From positions 1-64,000 of the forward strand of contig NZ_BMND01000022.1 in NCBI RefSeq assembly GCF_014646275.1: a stretch of DNA of 64,000 nucleotides, given 5' to 3'. The stretch is from Streptomyces kronopolitis. Its GTDB lineage: Bacteria; Actinomycetota; Actinomycetes; Streptomycetales; Streptomycetaceae. The notes below the pieces were generated by a model. That model saw only the letters and a list, made by a program, of their open reading frames with translations. It had not been told where the DNA came from and did no database searches. Shown in pieces: positions 24,381-34,092 of this stretch (positions are counted from its first letter, which is position 1; each line of letters starts with the position of its first letter). The translations under genes were made by a program, and so were the position numbers.

Positions 24381-26657
24381 TCAGCCCGGGCGGTAGGCGC
24401 TGGTCGCCTGCGCGTACAGCTGGTCGATCTCGCGCCGCCCGCTGTCCGGGCCGATCACCAGGACGAGGTGGTAGCGGCCGTTGTGGATCATCGCGAGGTT
24501 GCGGACGTAGACCACCCGGCCGCTGTTGTCGCGCCAGGAGAAGGTGCCCTCGGCCATCGCCGTCTTCCCGACGTCGATCCGCTGGAGACCGGAGGCCGAG
24601 GCCCAGCCCGAGGAGCGGTACGGCGCCAGCTCGGCTTCCTTGTTCTGGAGGTACGCCATCGGGTCGGTGCCGAAGCGCGCCGTGGTGTCCCGGCCGGGCA
24701 CGACCACCAGCTCGTAGTCCCCGCCGACATACCGCACCTGGCGCCGGTCGTTGGCCCCGCGCCGCTGCCAGCCCTTGCGGACCGCGACCTGGAAGCCCTC
24801 CGGGTCGGTGCGTACCTCGAAGCCCTTGGCGACGCCCGCGGGCGCGGTGGTCTGCGACGCGCCGGTGCCGCCGCCCCGCTCGCCGCCGTCGGACGGTGCG
24901 GTGCTGCGGCCGGGCGCCGCGCTCGCGCCCGGATGTGCCGCGCCGTGCCCGCCGGCCTTGGAGTCCTGGCCGGAGTCCGGCAGGAACGCCAGCGCGTAGA
25001 CGACCGCGCCGACGAGCAGCACCACCACCGCGACCAGCAGCAGCCGGACCGGCGGGCGCGGGCCGCGGGCCGGGCGCGGCGACGGGGGCGCGGCGTCCGG
25101 GCCGTGCTGCCCGGCCGGTTCGCTTGCCGAGGTCCCGGCCCCCATCGGCGCGGACGGCCGGACGGGCCGGGCCTGCCGGGGCGGCCGGAGCGGCTTGGGC
25201 TGCTTCGGGGGGCGGGGCGGACGGGGGGCGGGGGCGAGCGGAGTGGACTGCTCCGCTTCCGGCGCGGCATCGCGCGGCGCCGGTGCGGCGGGTGGTGGGG
25301 CGAGCGGCGCGGTCGGCGGTGGGGCGAGCGGTGCGGCGGCCGCGACGGCGGCCGGTGCGGGCTGCGGCCGGGCCCGCCGGGACGCCCGGGTCTTCTTGTG
25401 CCGCCCCTTGCGCACGAGTTCACCGCGGCGCCGCACGATCGGCAGCCGCCGCGGATCGGCCTCCTGCTCCAGCGCCGGCACGGTCACCGGCCGGCTCTGC
25501 GCCACCGGCTCCGGCGCCGTACGGATCAGCGACCGCAGCCAGCCGTTCAGCTCCTCGAAGTCCGGACGGTCGACGGGGTCCTGACGCAGCAGCGATTCGA
25601 CGACGGGCCGCAGCGCCCCGCACTCCTCGGCCACCGCCGGGGGCCGGGAGCAGACCAGCTGCGCCAGCTCGGCGGCGCTGTCCTCCGGGAACGGCGGCTC
25701 CCCCTGCACACACCGGTAGAGCAGCGCGCCGACCGCCCACAGGTCGGTGGCCGGACCGACCGGCGGCGCCAGCTGCCAGTTCGTGTGGACCGGTCCGGCC
25801 TGCTCCGGCGCCCAGCGCTCGGTGACCGGGCCGATCACCGTCAGCCGCGCCTGCCGCGCCCGCTCGGCGGCGAGCCCGGCGCTGGGGCGGCCGAAGGCGG
25901 TGGCGGCGCCGTCCGCCGCGGGCCGCTCGTCCGGCGCGGACTTGGTCAGTGAGGTCCGGTCGACGGATCCGCCCGGCGCGGGGGCCTTCGCCGCCGGGCC
26001 GTCCGGTGCCGCCGCGGCATGCGGGGTCCCGGCCGCGGCGGGCGGCTCGTCCCCGCACAGCGCCTCCTGGGCCGCGCCCGCCGCCAGACCGGTCAGGATG
26101 GCCCGGCCGTCGTCGCAGACCAGGACCGTACGGGCGGTGATGTTGCGGTGCAGCCAGCCGTCCGCGTGCAGCACCCGCAGCGCGGCCAGCAGATCCGCGG
26201 CGATCTCCGCGGCGCGGTGCGGGGACAGCGCCCGCTCGGCGAGCAGCGCGGATAGCGGGCGCGCGGTGAGGAGTTCCGCGACCACCCACAGGCTGCCGTC
26301 CTGCACGAAGACGTCGAAGACCTGCTCCAGCCGGGGGTGGTCGGCCAGCTGGGCCGCCGTCGTCGCGGCCTCCAGCGCGCGCCGCACGGCGGGATCCCGG
26401 GGGTTGCGGTCGGCCGCGGACACGCCCGGCGGGCGCGCCCCGCCCGGACGGCCGCCGGGCCCCGCCGCAGGCGGACCCACCGGCTCGGCCCCCACGACCT
26501 CCGCCTCGACGACCTCCGGCAGCGGCACCTGGCGGAGCAGGACCTCCTGCCCGCTGAAGGTGTCAAAGGCCCGGGTCTCGGCGAACTCGTCCTCGCCGAG
26601 GGGCCGCAACGGCAGGCGGTATCTCTCGGCGAGCACCCGTCCCGCGTACTCGTCCAC
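24381..26657 (-). CDS. Receptor-like pseudokinase with extracytoplasmic domain
   Basis: 758 residues in the order kinase fold, Pro/Ala-rich linker, one membrane span (about 565-585, LLLVAVVVLLVGAVVYALAFL) and a C-terminal extracytoplasmic domain. The kinase fold is degenerate: Arg42 replaces the ATP-anchoring Lys, the catalytic loop reads HRN (170-172) instead of HRD with no Lys-Pro following, and DFG is replaced by LTG near 188-190. Catalysis is therefore unlikely. The end of the fold (ATDLWAVGALLYRCVQGEPPF) is kept, suggesting a scaffold or allosteric partner. The extracytoplasmic domain resembles that of the next kinase. The start GTG at 26657 follows GGGGAGG. Probably paired with the active kinase 206 bp upstream. 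Confidence 0.88.
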   Translation of the reverse strand: MDEYAGRVLAERYRLPLRPLGEDEFAETRAFDTFSGQEVLLRQVPLPEVVEAEVVGAEPVGPPAAGPGGRPGGARPPGVSAADRNPRDPAVRRALEAATTAAQLADHPRLEQVFDVFVQDGSLWVVAELLTARPLSALLAERALSPHRAAEIAADLLAALRVLHADGWLHRNITARTVLVCDDGRAILTGLAAGAAQEALCGDEPPAAAGTPHAAAAPDGPAAKAPAPGGSVDRTSLTKSAPDERPAADGAATAFGRPSAGLAAERARQARLTVIGPVTERWAPEQAGPVHTNWQLAPPVGPATDLWAVGALLYRCVQGEPPFPEDSAAELAQLVCSRPPAVAEECGALRPVVESLLRQDPVDRPDFEELNGWLRSLIRTAPEPVAQSRPVTVPALEQEADPRRLPIVRRRGELVRKGRHKKTRASRRARPQPAPAAVAAAAPLAPPPTAPLAPPPAAPAPRDAAPEAEQSTPLAPAPRPPRPPKQPKPLRPPRQARPVRPSAPMGAGTSASEPAGQHGPDAAPPSPRPARGPRPPVRLLLVAVVVLLVGAVVYALAFLPDSGQDSKAGGHGAAHPGASAAPGRSTAPSDGGERGGGTGASQTTAPAGVAKGFEVRTDPEGFQVAVRKGWQRRGANDRRQVRYVGGDYELVVVPGRDTTARFGTDPMAYLQNKEAELAPYRSSGWASASGLQRIDVGKTAMAEGTFSWRDNSGRVVYVRNLAMIHNGRYHLVLVIGPDSGRREIDQLYAQATSAYRPG

Positions 26658-26863
26658 GACGCCTCCCCGCAGCGCGCACTGTGTCTGCCGTCGCGCGCCG
26701 GAGCCGCCCATCGGCGCCGGCGCCTCCGGTCACTTCCGGTCGCATTCCCGCCGATTGCGGATGCGTACGGTCCTCGCCGTCTCACGATACGTGCCACCGC
26801 CGGAGCGCGCGGCCCGCTCGGCCCAACGACGCGCGCCCCGTCCGTTCTTCACCCGGACCGTCC

Positions 26864-29011
26864 TCAGTCCTTGAGCGCGAAGGTCTTGAAGGCGGTGTGG
26901 ATCAGCTCCTGGCACGCCTTGTCCGACCAGGCGTCCGCCTTGCAGGTGATCATGATCGCGTAGCCGTGCTGGTCGTCGGCCCGGAAGCCGCGGTCGAGGA
27001 CCCGGACCTTCTGCCCGCTCTGCCGGCGGGTGAACGACCAGTCGGCGACCGTCGGATAGTCCCGCCACTTCACCGACTTGATGCCGATGAGGTGGTAGTC
27101 CTCGCTGGAGCCGCGGACGGCCGGCTCCAGGCTGCGCCAGGAGGCCGCCGCGTCGGTGCCGGGCTTGGCGTTGTAGTCGATCTGGACCCGCGGGAAGCCG
27201 CCCGAGGCGCTGTAGATGACGCCGGAGCCCTGGCCCGCGGTGCCCGTCTGGTGGAAGTCCTTGGGCATCGCCATACGGAAGTGGTAGCCGCCGTTGGAGA
27301 CATCCGTGAAGCCGTCCGGCACCGCCTTGCCGCCCTTGTCTCCCTTGCCGTCCCCGGCGTCCGTACCGCTCGTGTCGCCGGCCGGTGTGACCTCCGTCGA
27401 CTGCGGGGCAGGATCGCCCGGCGCGTCCTTCGCGGTGTCCCCGCCGGAGGTGTCCGACTCCGCCGAGGGCTTGGTCCGGCCCGCGGAGGCCGCCTTGTCG
27501 TGCGCGCCGGCCGCCTTGCCGTGCGTCTGCGCGGAGTCGTCGCCGCTGAGCGTGAGGGCCAGCACTGTGCCCAGCACCGCCAGGGCGACGACCACGGCCA
27601 CGATGATCAGCGTGCGGCGCGGGACGACATCGGTCACCGACGCCCGGGTGGACGGGCGGTTGCCGCCGCCGGACCCGGCGTCCGCACGGGCCTCCACACG
27701 GGCCTTCGCGGCGGCGGCAGCGGCGCGCACGGTCTGCAGGGCCCCGCGCATCCGCTCCTTGGCGGCCTCGGTGTCGAACCCGGGGCGGGCGCCCGCCGGA
27801 CGGTCCGCTTCCACGGCGGTCGTCTTGCTCGCCGCCTCCGCCTTCGCCGGCGCGGCACCGGCGGCGTCCGGGGCGGGCTTCGCGGCCGCCTTCTGCGGGC
27901 GCCCGGTCCGCTCCGGCGTACGCGCCGCGGCGGTTTTGCCGGGCGCGGCCGGCTTCTCGTCCACGGGGGCGCTACCGGATCCGCTCGCGCTCCCGGCCGC
28001 CGGCTCGGCGGCCGTCGAGGCGGCCGGCTTCGCCTTCGGCTTGCGCGCCGGCCGCGCCTTCGGGGCGGGCTTCGGCGCGGCCTTGGGCTTCGCCTCCGCC
28101 CGCTCCTTGGGCGCCGTCGGCAGCACCATGGCGCGGGTCTCGTCCAGCGGGGGCTCGGGCTTCTGCGGCTCGGGGGCGTGCACCACGTCCAGCAGCAGCG
28201 CCCGCGCGCCGGCGTCGTCCAGCCGGGCCGCCGGGTCCTTCACCAGCAGCCCGTAGATGACCTCTTCCAGGACGCCGGCGCTCTTCGGCGGCTCGACCGG
28301 CTCGGTCATGACCGCGGTCAGGGTGGCGATGGCCGAGCCCTTGTCGTACGGCGGCACGCCCTCGACGCAGGCGTACAGCAGGCCGCCCAGCGACCACATG
28401 TCGGCCGGCGGGCCGGGCTTGTGGCCGCGGGCGCGCTCCGGGGAGATGTAGGAGGGGGCGCCGACGAGCATGCCGGTCGAGGTCACGGAGGGGTCGCCCT
28501 CGACCTGGGCGATGCCGAAGTCGGTCAGCACGACCCGGCCGTCGTCGGACATCAGGACGTTGGACGGCTTCACATCGCGGTGCAGGATGCCCTCGCTGTG
28601 CGCGGCACGCAGCACGTCGAGCACGGCCAGGCCCACCTCGCCGGCGCGGCGCGGGGTGAGCGGTCCGTCGTCACGGACGACCTCGGCCAGCGAGCGGCCC
28701 TCGACCAGCTCCATCACGATCCACGGGCGGTCGTCCTCGTCGACCACGTCATAGACCGTCACGGCGCCGTTGTTCCGGATCCGGGCGATCGCCTTGGCCT
28801 CGCGGAGCGTACGGGTGATCAGACGACGCTTCTCGTCCTCCTCGACCCCGCCCGGGAAGCGCAGTTCCTTGACTGCGACCGTACGGCCCAGGACCTCGTC
28901 GCGTGCCCGCCATACGGTGCCCATACCGCCCCGGCCGAGAACATCGGCGAGCCGGTACCGGCCGGCGAGCAGCCTGCCCTCCTTGCCGTCCATCTCGACC
29001 TCGTCACCCAC
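26864..29011 (-). CDS. Receptor-like serine/threonine protein kinase
   Basis: 715 residues. The active kinase domain covers about 17-270: GRGGMG 26-31, Lys48 in VAVKEL, HRDVKPSN 144-151, DFG 164-166 and SYISPERARG. A long Lys/Ala/Pro-rich linker follows, then a membrane span (RRTLIIVAVVVALAVLGTVLAL) and an extracytoplasmic domain of about 150 residues (from GYHFRMAMPKDFHQ) containing CKADAWSDKAC. The GTG at 29011 follows AGAGGGG; the ATG at 29119 would add a non-homologous leader. I recall that S. coelicolor has a cluster of such kinases near glpD (about SCO4775-4779) linked to spore-wall synthesis; this gene is probably one of that group. Confidence 0.92.
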   Translation of the reverse strand: MGDEVEMDGKEGRLLAGRYRLADVLGRGGMGTVWRARDEVLGRTVAVKELRFPGGVEEDEKRRLITRTLREAKAIARIRNNGAVTVYDVVDEDDRPWIVMELVEGRSLAEVVRDDGPLTPRRAGEVGLAVLDVLRAAHSEGILHRDVKPSNVLMSDDGRVVLTDFGIAQVEGDPSVTSTGMLVGAPSYISPERARGHKPGPPADMWSLGGLLYACVEGVPPYDKGSAIATLTAVMTEPVEPPKSAGVLEEVIYGLLVKDPAARLDDAGARALLLDVVHAPEPQKPEPPLDETRAMVLPTAPKERAEAKPKAAPKPAPKARPARKPKAKPAASTAAEPAAGSASGSGSAPVDEKPAAPGKTAAARTPERTGRPQKAAAKPAPDAAGAAPAKAEAASKTTAVEADRPAGARPGFDTEAAKERMRGALQTVRAAAAAAKARVEARADAGSGGGNRPSTRASVTDVVPRRTLIIVAVVVALAVLGTVLALTLSGDDSAQTHGKAAGAHDKAASAGRTKPSAESDTSGGDTAKDAPGDPAPQSTEVTPAGDTSGTDAGDGKGDKGGKAVPDGFTDVSNGGYHFRMAMPKDFHQTGTAGQGSGVIYSASGGFPRVQIDYNAKPGTDAAASWRSLEPAVRGSSEDYHLIGIKSVKWRDYPTVADWSFTRRQSGQKVRVLDRGFRADDQHGYAIMITCKADAWSDKACQELIHTAFKTFALKD

Positions 29012-29200
29012 TGAATCCCCTCTGCAATCCAGTCGAGTTGGCAGCTTCGACGTCCCATCGATCACCAAACTGACCCAACTCGGACAACCCACCCTGGCAG
29101 AGCCTTCATTCTCCCTCATCCGGAGCCATGCGGAAGGCCCGGGTCGGTGCCGGGCGACACCGCGTACCCGTCATGATGGCCCGGACGAACGGGAGTCCCG

Positions 29201-30508
29201 ATGACGATGCGCCCGCCGCGCCCGGCCCCGGCCGGTGACCCGCGCCCGGCCGGGCGCCGCCACGCCGCGGTCCACACGGGCGTGCTGGCCGCGCTGGCCC
29301 TGGTGGCCTGCACCGCCCGGCCGGTCCTCTCCCCCGCCCCACCCGCGCACGTCGCCCACCGAACGCCGGCGGCGGGGACGGCGACGGCCCGCCCGGCCCC
29401 GCCCGGTCCGTCCGGCGAGAAGGCCGCGTCCGCACTGCGCCGTCTGGTCCGCGACGGTGCGCCGGGCGCCGCCGCCCTCACCACCCGCGCGGGCGCCCCC
29501 TCGGCCGCGCGGTTCGCCACGGCCGGGGTCGCCGATCTGCACAGCGGCCGCCGGATCGGGCGGCAGGACCACTTCCGGGCCGGCTCCATCACCAAGACCC
29601 TGGTCGCGACGGTGATCCTGCAACTCGTCGGCGAGGGCCGGCTGACCCTCCACGACAGCGCCGCCGCCCACCTCCCGCCCGGCCTCCCGACCAGGGGGAA
29701 CGGCACCGGCAGCGATCTGCGGCGGGTGACGATCCGCCAGCTGCTGGACCACACGAGTGGTTTGTTCAACTACACCGCGGACCCCCGGCTGTCCCGGCAG
29801 CTGAGCGGCGCGGGCTTCGGCACCCACCGCTACGACAGCCACACCCCGGGCGAGCTGCTGCGGATCGCGCTCGGCCACCCCCCGGTGGCCGCGCCGGGCG
29901 CCCGCTACGCCTACTCCAACACCAACTACCTCGTCCTCGGACTGGTCATCGAGGCCGTCACCGGGCACCCGTACGCCACGGAGATCCGCCACCGCCTCCT
30001 GACCCCCGCCGGTCTCGGCCACACCTCCTTCCCCGGCACCGACCCGGCGCTGCCCGAGCCGCACGGCCGGGCCTACTCCCGCGTCGGCCACCACCGCGTC
30101 GACGCCACCTCCCTGGACCCCAGCCGGGCCGGCGCGGCCGGCGAGATGATCACCACCCTCGGCGATCTCAACCGCTTCTTCTCCGCGCTGCTCGGCGGCC
30201 GGTTCCTGGCGCCGCGCCAGATGGCCGAGATACGCAGCGAGAAGGGCACCGGCGGCGCCTACGGCCTCGGCCTGTACGCCACCGAGCTGCCCTGCGGCGT
30301 CACGGTCTGGGGCCACGACGGCGACATCAACGGCTCCTTCGCCCGGACCGCGGGCACCGCCGACGGCCGTCACGTCGTCAGCTACCGCCTCAACACCGAC
30401 CATCTGGCCGACCCGGCGCACGGCACCGACGTCCTGACCGCGGAGTTCTGCCCCCGGCGACCCGAGGACCGGCCCGGCACCAGCACCGGCCCGCCGCCCC
30501 GGCCGTAG
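29201..30508 (+). CDS. Secreted serine hydrolase, beta-lactamase/D-Ala-D-Ala carboxypeptidase (class C) family
   Basis: 435 residues. An N-terminal signal or lipoprotein-like segment (VHTGVLAALALVACTA, about 24-39) precedes a Pro/Ala-rich spacer. The catalytic domain has SITK (SxxK with the nucleophilic Ser), YSNTNY (YxN) and WGHDGD (the HxG third motif). Family members cleave or transfer D-Ala peptides or act as esterases. The Cys in VACTA could be a lipobox but its context is poor. The start ATG at 29201 has no strong ribosome-binding site; ATG 29207 two codons on is equivalent. Divergent from the kinase, convergent with glpD. Confidence 0.88.
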   Translation: MTMRPPRPAPAGDPRPAGRRHAAVHTGVLAALALVACTARPVLSPAPPAHVAHRTPAAGTATARPAPPGPSGEKAASALRRLVRDGAPGAAALTTRAGAPSAARFATAGVADLHSGRRIGRQDHFRAGSITKTLVATVILQLVGEGRLTLHDSAAAHLPPGLPTRGNGTGSDLRRVTIRQLLDHTSGLFNYTADPRLSRQLSGAGFGTHRYDSHTPGELLRIALGHPPVAAPGARYAYSNTNYLVLGLVIEAVTGHPYATEIRHRLLTPAGLGHTSFPGTDPALPEPHGRAYSRVGHHRVDATSLDPSRAGAAGEMITTLGDLNRFFSALLGGRFLAPRQMAEIRSEKGTGGAYGLGLYATELPCGVTVWGHDGDINGSFARTAGTADGRHVVSYRLNTDHLADPAHGTDVLTAEFCPRRPEDRPGTSTGPPPRP

Positions 30509-30533
30509 GACTCCCGGCCGTAGGGCTCGCGGC

Positions 30534-32240
30534 CTACAGCGGCACGATGTCCGGCGCGCCCAGCCGCGCCGCATCCGCCGTCAGATCGTCCGGCTGGCGC
30601 TGCGATTCGCGTTCCGCCTCGACCCGCTTGTGGTAGTGCGCGATCTCCTTCTCGACCTGGTCGTCGTCCCAGCCCAGCGCCGGGGCGATCAGCTCGGCCA
30701 CCTCGCGGGCGCTGCGGGCGCCGCGGTCGAAGGTCTCGAAGGAGATGCGGGTGCGCCGGGTCAGCACGTCGTCGAGGTGCCGGGCGCCCTCGTGCGTACA
30801 GGCGTAGACCGCCTCGGCCCGCAGATAGTCGTCCGCGGCCGCCAGCGGTTCGCCCAGCGACGGGTCGGCCACCACCAGCTCCAGCAGCTCCTCGGCCAGC
30901 GCGCCGTAACGGTTCAACAGATGCTCGATGCGCGCCACGTGCAGCCCGGTGCGCGCCGCGATCCGGGCCCGCGCGTTCCACAGCGCCCGGTAGCCCTCCG
31001 CCCCGACCAGCGGCACGTCCTCGGTCACACACTCCGCGACCCGCTGGTCGAGCGCGTGCACCGCCTCGTCCACCGCGTCCTTCGCCATCACCCGGTACGT
31101 CGTGTACTTGCCGCCCGCGACCACGACCAGGCCCGGTACCGGATGGGCGACGGTGTGCTCGCGCGACAGCTTGCTGGTGGCGTCCGACTCCCCGGCCAGC
31201 AGCGGACGCAGCCCGGCGTAGACGCCCTCCACGTCGTCCCTGGTCAGCGGTGTCGCGAGCACCTCGTTGACGTGTTCCAGCAGATAGTCGATGTCCGCGC
31301 TGGAGGCCGCCGGATGCGCCTTGTCGAGATCCCAGTCGGTGTCCGTGGTCCCCACGATCCAGTGCCGCCCCCACGGGATGACGAACAGCACGCTCTTCTC
31401 GGTCCGCAGGATCAGCCCGCTCGTCGAATGGATCCGGTCCTTCGGGACGACCAGGTGGATCCCCTTCGACGCCCGGACGTGGAACTGCCCGCGCTCCCCG
31501 ATCAGCGCCTGGGTGTCGTCCGTCCACACCCCGGTGGAATTGACGATCTGCCGCGCCCGGATCTCGTACTCACCGCCGCCCTCGACGTCCTCCACCCGCG
31601 CGCCGACCACCCGCTCGCCCTCGCGCAGGAAGCCCACCACCCGCGCCCGGTTGGCGACCGCCGCCCCGTAGGACGCCGCGGTCCGCACCATCGTCGCCAC
31701 ATAGCGCGCGTCGTCCATCTGGGCGTCGTAGTACTGCAACGCCCCGACCAGCGCGCCCTTCTTCAGACAGGGCGCGACCCGCAGGGCCCGCTTGTGCGAG
31801 AGGTGCCGGTGCACGGGCAGCCCGCGGCCGTGCCCCGAGGAGACCGACATCGCGTCGTACAGCGCCACGCCCGCGCCCGCGTACCAGCGCTCCCAGCCCT
31901 TGTGCCGCAGCGGATAGAGGAACGGCACCGGCTTGACCAGATGCGGCGCCAGCCGCTCCAGCAGCAGCCCCCGCTCCTTCAACGCCTCTCTGACCAGCGC
32001 GAAGTCCAGCATCTCCAGATACCGCAGACCGCCGTGGATGAGCTTGCTCGACCTGCTGGACGTGCCCGAGGCCCAGTCCCGCGCCTCGACGAGCCCGGTG
32101 GACAGGCCGCGGGTCGCCGCGTCCAGCGCGGTCCCCGCGCCGACGACTCCCCCGCCGACCACGAGGATGTCCAGCTCCCGCTCCGCCATTCGGGCGAGCG
32201 CCTCGGCCCGCTGCGCCGGTCCCAGTATCGCTGTCTGCAC
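30534..32240 (-). CDS. glpD: Aerobic glycerol-3-phosphate dehydrogenase
   Basis: 568-residue membrane-associated flavoprotein that oxidises sn-glycerol 3-phosphate to dihydroxyacetone phosphate and passes electrons to quinone. The FAD-binding motif is ILVVGGGVVGAGTALDAATRG near the N-terminus. Family signatures are SRSSKLIHGGLRYLE, FVIPWGRHWIVGTTDTDW and VAGGKYTTYR, and the C-terminal DAO_C domain follows. Length is normal. The GTG at 32240 follows GGGAGGC with good spacing; a longer ATG start at 32270 has no site. No glpF or glpK is adjacent. Confidence 0.95.
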   Translation of the reverse strand: MQTAILGPAQRAEALARMAERELDILVVGGGVVGAGTALDAATRGLSTGLVEARDWASGTSSRSSKLIHGGLRYLEMLDFALVREALKERGLLLERLAPHLVKPVPFLYPLRHKGWERWYAGAGVALYDAMSVSSGHGRGLPVHRHLSHKRALRVAPCLKKGALVGALQYYDAQMDDARYVATMVRTAASYGAAVANRARVVGFLREGERVVGARVEDVEGGGEYEIRARQIVNSTGVWTDDTQALIGERGQFHVRASKGIHLVVPKDRIHSTSGLILRTEKSVLFVIPWGRHWIVGTTDTDWDLDKAHPAASSADIDYLLEHVNEVLATPLTRDDVEGVYAGLRPLLAGESDATSKLSREHTVAHPVPGLVVVAGGKYTTYRVMAKDAVDEAVHALDQRVAECVTEDVPLVGAEGYRALWNARARIAARTGLHVARIEHLLNRYGALAEELLELVVADPSLGEPLAAADDYLRAEAVYACTHEGARHLDDVLTRRTRISFETFDRGARSAREVAELIAPALGWDDDQVEKEIAHYHKRVEAERESQRQPDDLTADAARLGAPDIVPL

Positions 32241-32458
32241 CGCTGCCTCCCGCTGTGATCGGGGCCACACCCCCTGGTCCGTCGATTCTGTCCGCGCTGC
32301 GTTCCGGTATCCACCCTCCGCTCACGACGGCAACACCCCGCCGCCTTGATCCACCAATCCCTATTCTGGGTCAAATATCCGCTTAGTCTACTTATGCGCC
32401 ATCCGCATACGTCATGCGCACACGTCATTCGCAGTCGCTCGGGAAGGACGGCCGCAGC

Positions 32459-33706
32459 ATGCCCGCAGATCTCGCCGTCATCGGACTCGGTCACCTCGGC
32501 CTCCCCCTCGCCCAGGCCGCCACCACCGCCGGCATCACCACCCTCGGCTACGACCCCGACCCGCACTCCGCCGCCCTCTCGGGCGCCGACGGGCCGCTGT
32601 CCGCCACCGAACTCCGCCGCCTGCTCTCGGCCGGCTTCCGCACCACCACCGACCCCACCGCCCTCAGCCGCGTCCGCACCGCCGTCATCTGTGCGCCCAC
32701 CCCCCTCGGCGAGGACCGCACCCTGGACCTGGGCGGCATCGCCGACGCCGCCCGCACCCTGGCCGCACAGCTGCGCCCGCACACCACGGTGATCCTCGAA
32801 TCCACCGCGTACCCCGGCACCACCGAGGAATTCCTGCGCCCCCTCCTGGAGGAGGGCTCCGGCCTCACCGCCGGACGCGACTTCCACCTCGCCTGCTCCC
32901 CCGGCCGCCACGACCCCGGCAACCGCACCCACCACTACGCCAACACCCCCAAGGTCATCGGCGGCCTCACCCCCGCCTGCACGGAGGCGGCCGCCGCCTT
33001 CTACAACCGCCTCACCGACAAGGTCGTCCGCGCCCGCGGCCTGCGCGAGGCCGAGACCACCAAGCTGCTGGAGACCAACTACCGCCACCTCAACATCGCG
33101 CTGATGAACGAGATGGCGGTCTTCTGCCATGACATCGGCGTCGACCTGTGGGACGTCATCCGCTGCGCAGAGACCAAGCCGTTCGGCTTCCAGTCCTTCC
33201 GCCCCGGCCCCGGCGTCGGCGGCCACGCCGCCCCCATCGACCCCAACCACCTCGCCCGCACGGGGCGTTCACCGGGCCACCCGCTCCGCATGGTGGAACT
33301 CGCCCACGAGGTCAACGCCCGGATGCCCCGCTACGTCATCCAGCGCTGCGCCACCCTCCTCAACCACCACGGCAAATCCGCCCGCGGCGCCCGCGTCCTG
33401 CTGCTCGGCGTCACCTACAAGCCGGACATCGCCGACCTGACCGGCTCCCCGGCCCACGAGATCGCCTCCCGCCTGCGGGAACTGGGCGCGCACCTCACCT
33501 ACCACGACCCCTACGTCCACCGGTGGAACGTCCTGGACCGCCCCGTCCCCCGCGCCGACTCCCTCTACGAAGCGGCTGCCGCCGCGGACCTCACCGTGCT
33601 GCTCCAGGCCCATCGCACGTATGACCTCCAGGGCCTGTCGGTCAAGGCCCAACTCCTCCTGGACACGCGGGGGGCGACGCCGGCCGGTGCGGCGCATCGG
33701 CTTTAG
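32459..33706 (+). CDS. UDP-sugar dehydrogenase homologue (WecC-type) without the catalytic cysteine
   Basis: 415 residues with the complete three-domain layout: NAD-binding GLGHLGLPLA (about 9-18), helix linker with KPFGFQSF, and the C-terminal domain with LGVTYKPDIADLTGSPA. Active enzymes have GGHCIPIDP; here it reads GGHAAPIDP, so the nucleophile is Ala257. The usual KLLENT(F/Y)R is KLLETNYR, so Lys202 is kept but the expected Asn is Thr206 with Asn shifted to 207. Two-step oxidation through a thiohemiacetal is not possible. It may act only as a one-step dehydrogenase, epimerase-like enzyme or binding protein. The ATG at 32459 follows GGGAAGGA. Confidence 0.88.
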   Translation: MPADLAVIGLGHLGLPLAQAATTAGITTLGYDPDPHSAALSGADGPLSATELRRLLSAGFRTTTDPTALSRVRTAVICAPTPLGEDRTLDLGGIADAARTLAAQLRPHTTVILESTAYPGTTEEFLRPLLEEGSGLTAGRDFHLACSPGRHDPGNRTHHYANTPKVIGGLTPACTEAAAAFYNRLTDKVVRARGLREAETTKLLETNYRHLNIALMNEMAVFCHDIGVDLWDVIRCAETKPFGFQSFRPGPGVGGHAAPIDPNHLARTGRSPGHPLRMVELAHEVNARMPRYVIQRCATLLNHHGKSARGARVLLLGVTYKPDIADLTGSPAHEIASRLRELGAHLTYHDPYVHRWNVLDRPVPRADSLYEAAAAADLTVLLQAHRTYDLQGLSVKAQLLLDTRGATPAGAAHRL

Positions 33707-33877
33707 CGCCGGGCAGCGGCGGACGTTTTCGGCTGTGGCACCGTGCCTCGTCTGTTCTGTCTTTCGCCTTCGGCGGGGTGGGGTGGTTGGGCGGGGGCGC
33801 CTTTCGCCTCCGGCGGGGTGGGGTGTGGTTGGGCGGGGGCGCCTTTGGTGTGTGGTGGGTGCCGGTGGTGGACCTCC

Positions 33878-33924
33878 GGGGCCTGTGTGTGGACTGCTTC
33901 GCTTTACGTCCACACACAGGCCCC
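33878..33924. repeat. Constant-loop hairpin 1a
   Basis: Perfect 17-bp stem starting GGGGCCTGTGTGTGGAC, 13-nt loop TGCTTCGCTTTAC at 33895-33907. The same loop occurs in hairpin 2a, and its reverse complement in 1b and 2b. Confidence 0.9.
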
Positions 33925-33981
33925 TCCGGCCCACCCCCTCCCGTCCGGATCGGCACCCCCGCCCGGTGAGGGGAATGGTCA

Positions 33982-34031
33982 AAAAGCCAGAAGCTCGGCC
34001 TCCCAATGGATAGGCCGAGCTTCTGGCTTTT
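33982..34031. terminator. Bidirectional intrinsic terminator
   Basis: Perfect 20-bp arms (AAAAGCCAGAAGCTCGGCCT at 33982-34001, complement at 34012-34031) with a 10-nt loop and T runs on both outer sides. It serves the convergent dehydrogenase homologue and guaB3. The A+T content of the arm ends is rare for Streptomyces and gives a classical rho-independent structure in both directions. Confidence 0.85.
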
Positions 34032-34092
34032 GTCTTTGACACTCCCCCCGCCGGGGTGGGGCCCCACAACTACGGGAGGGGGCAGGGGCGGA

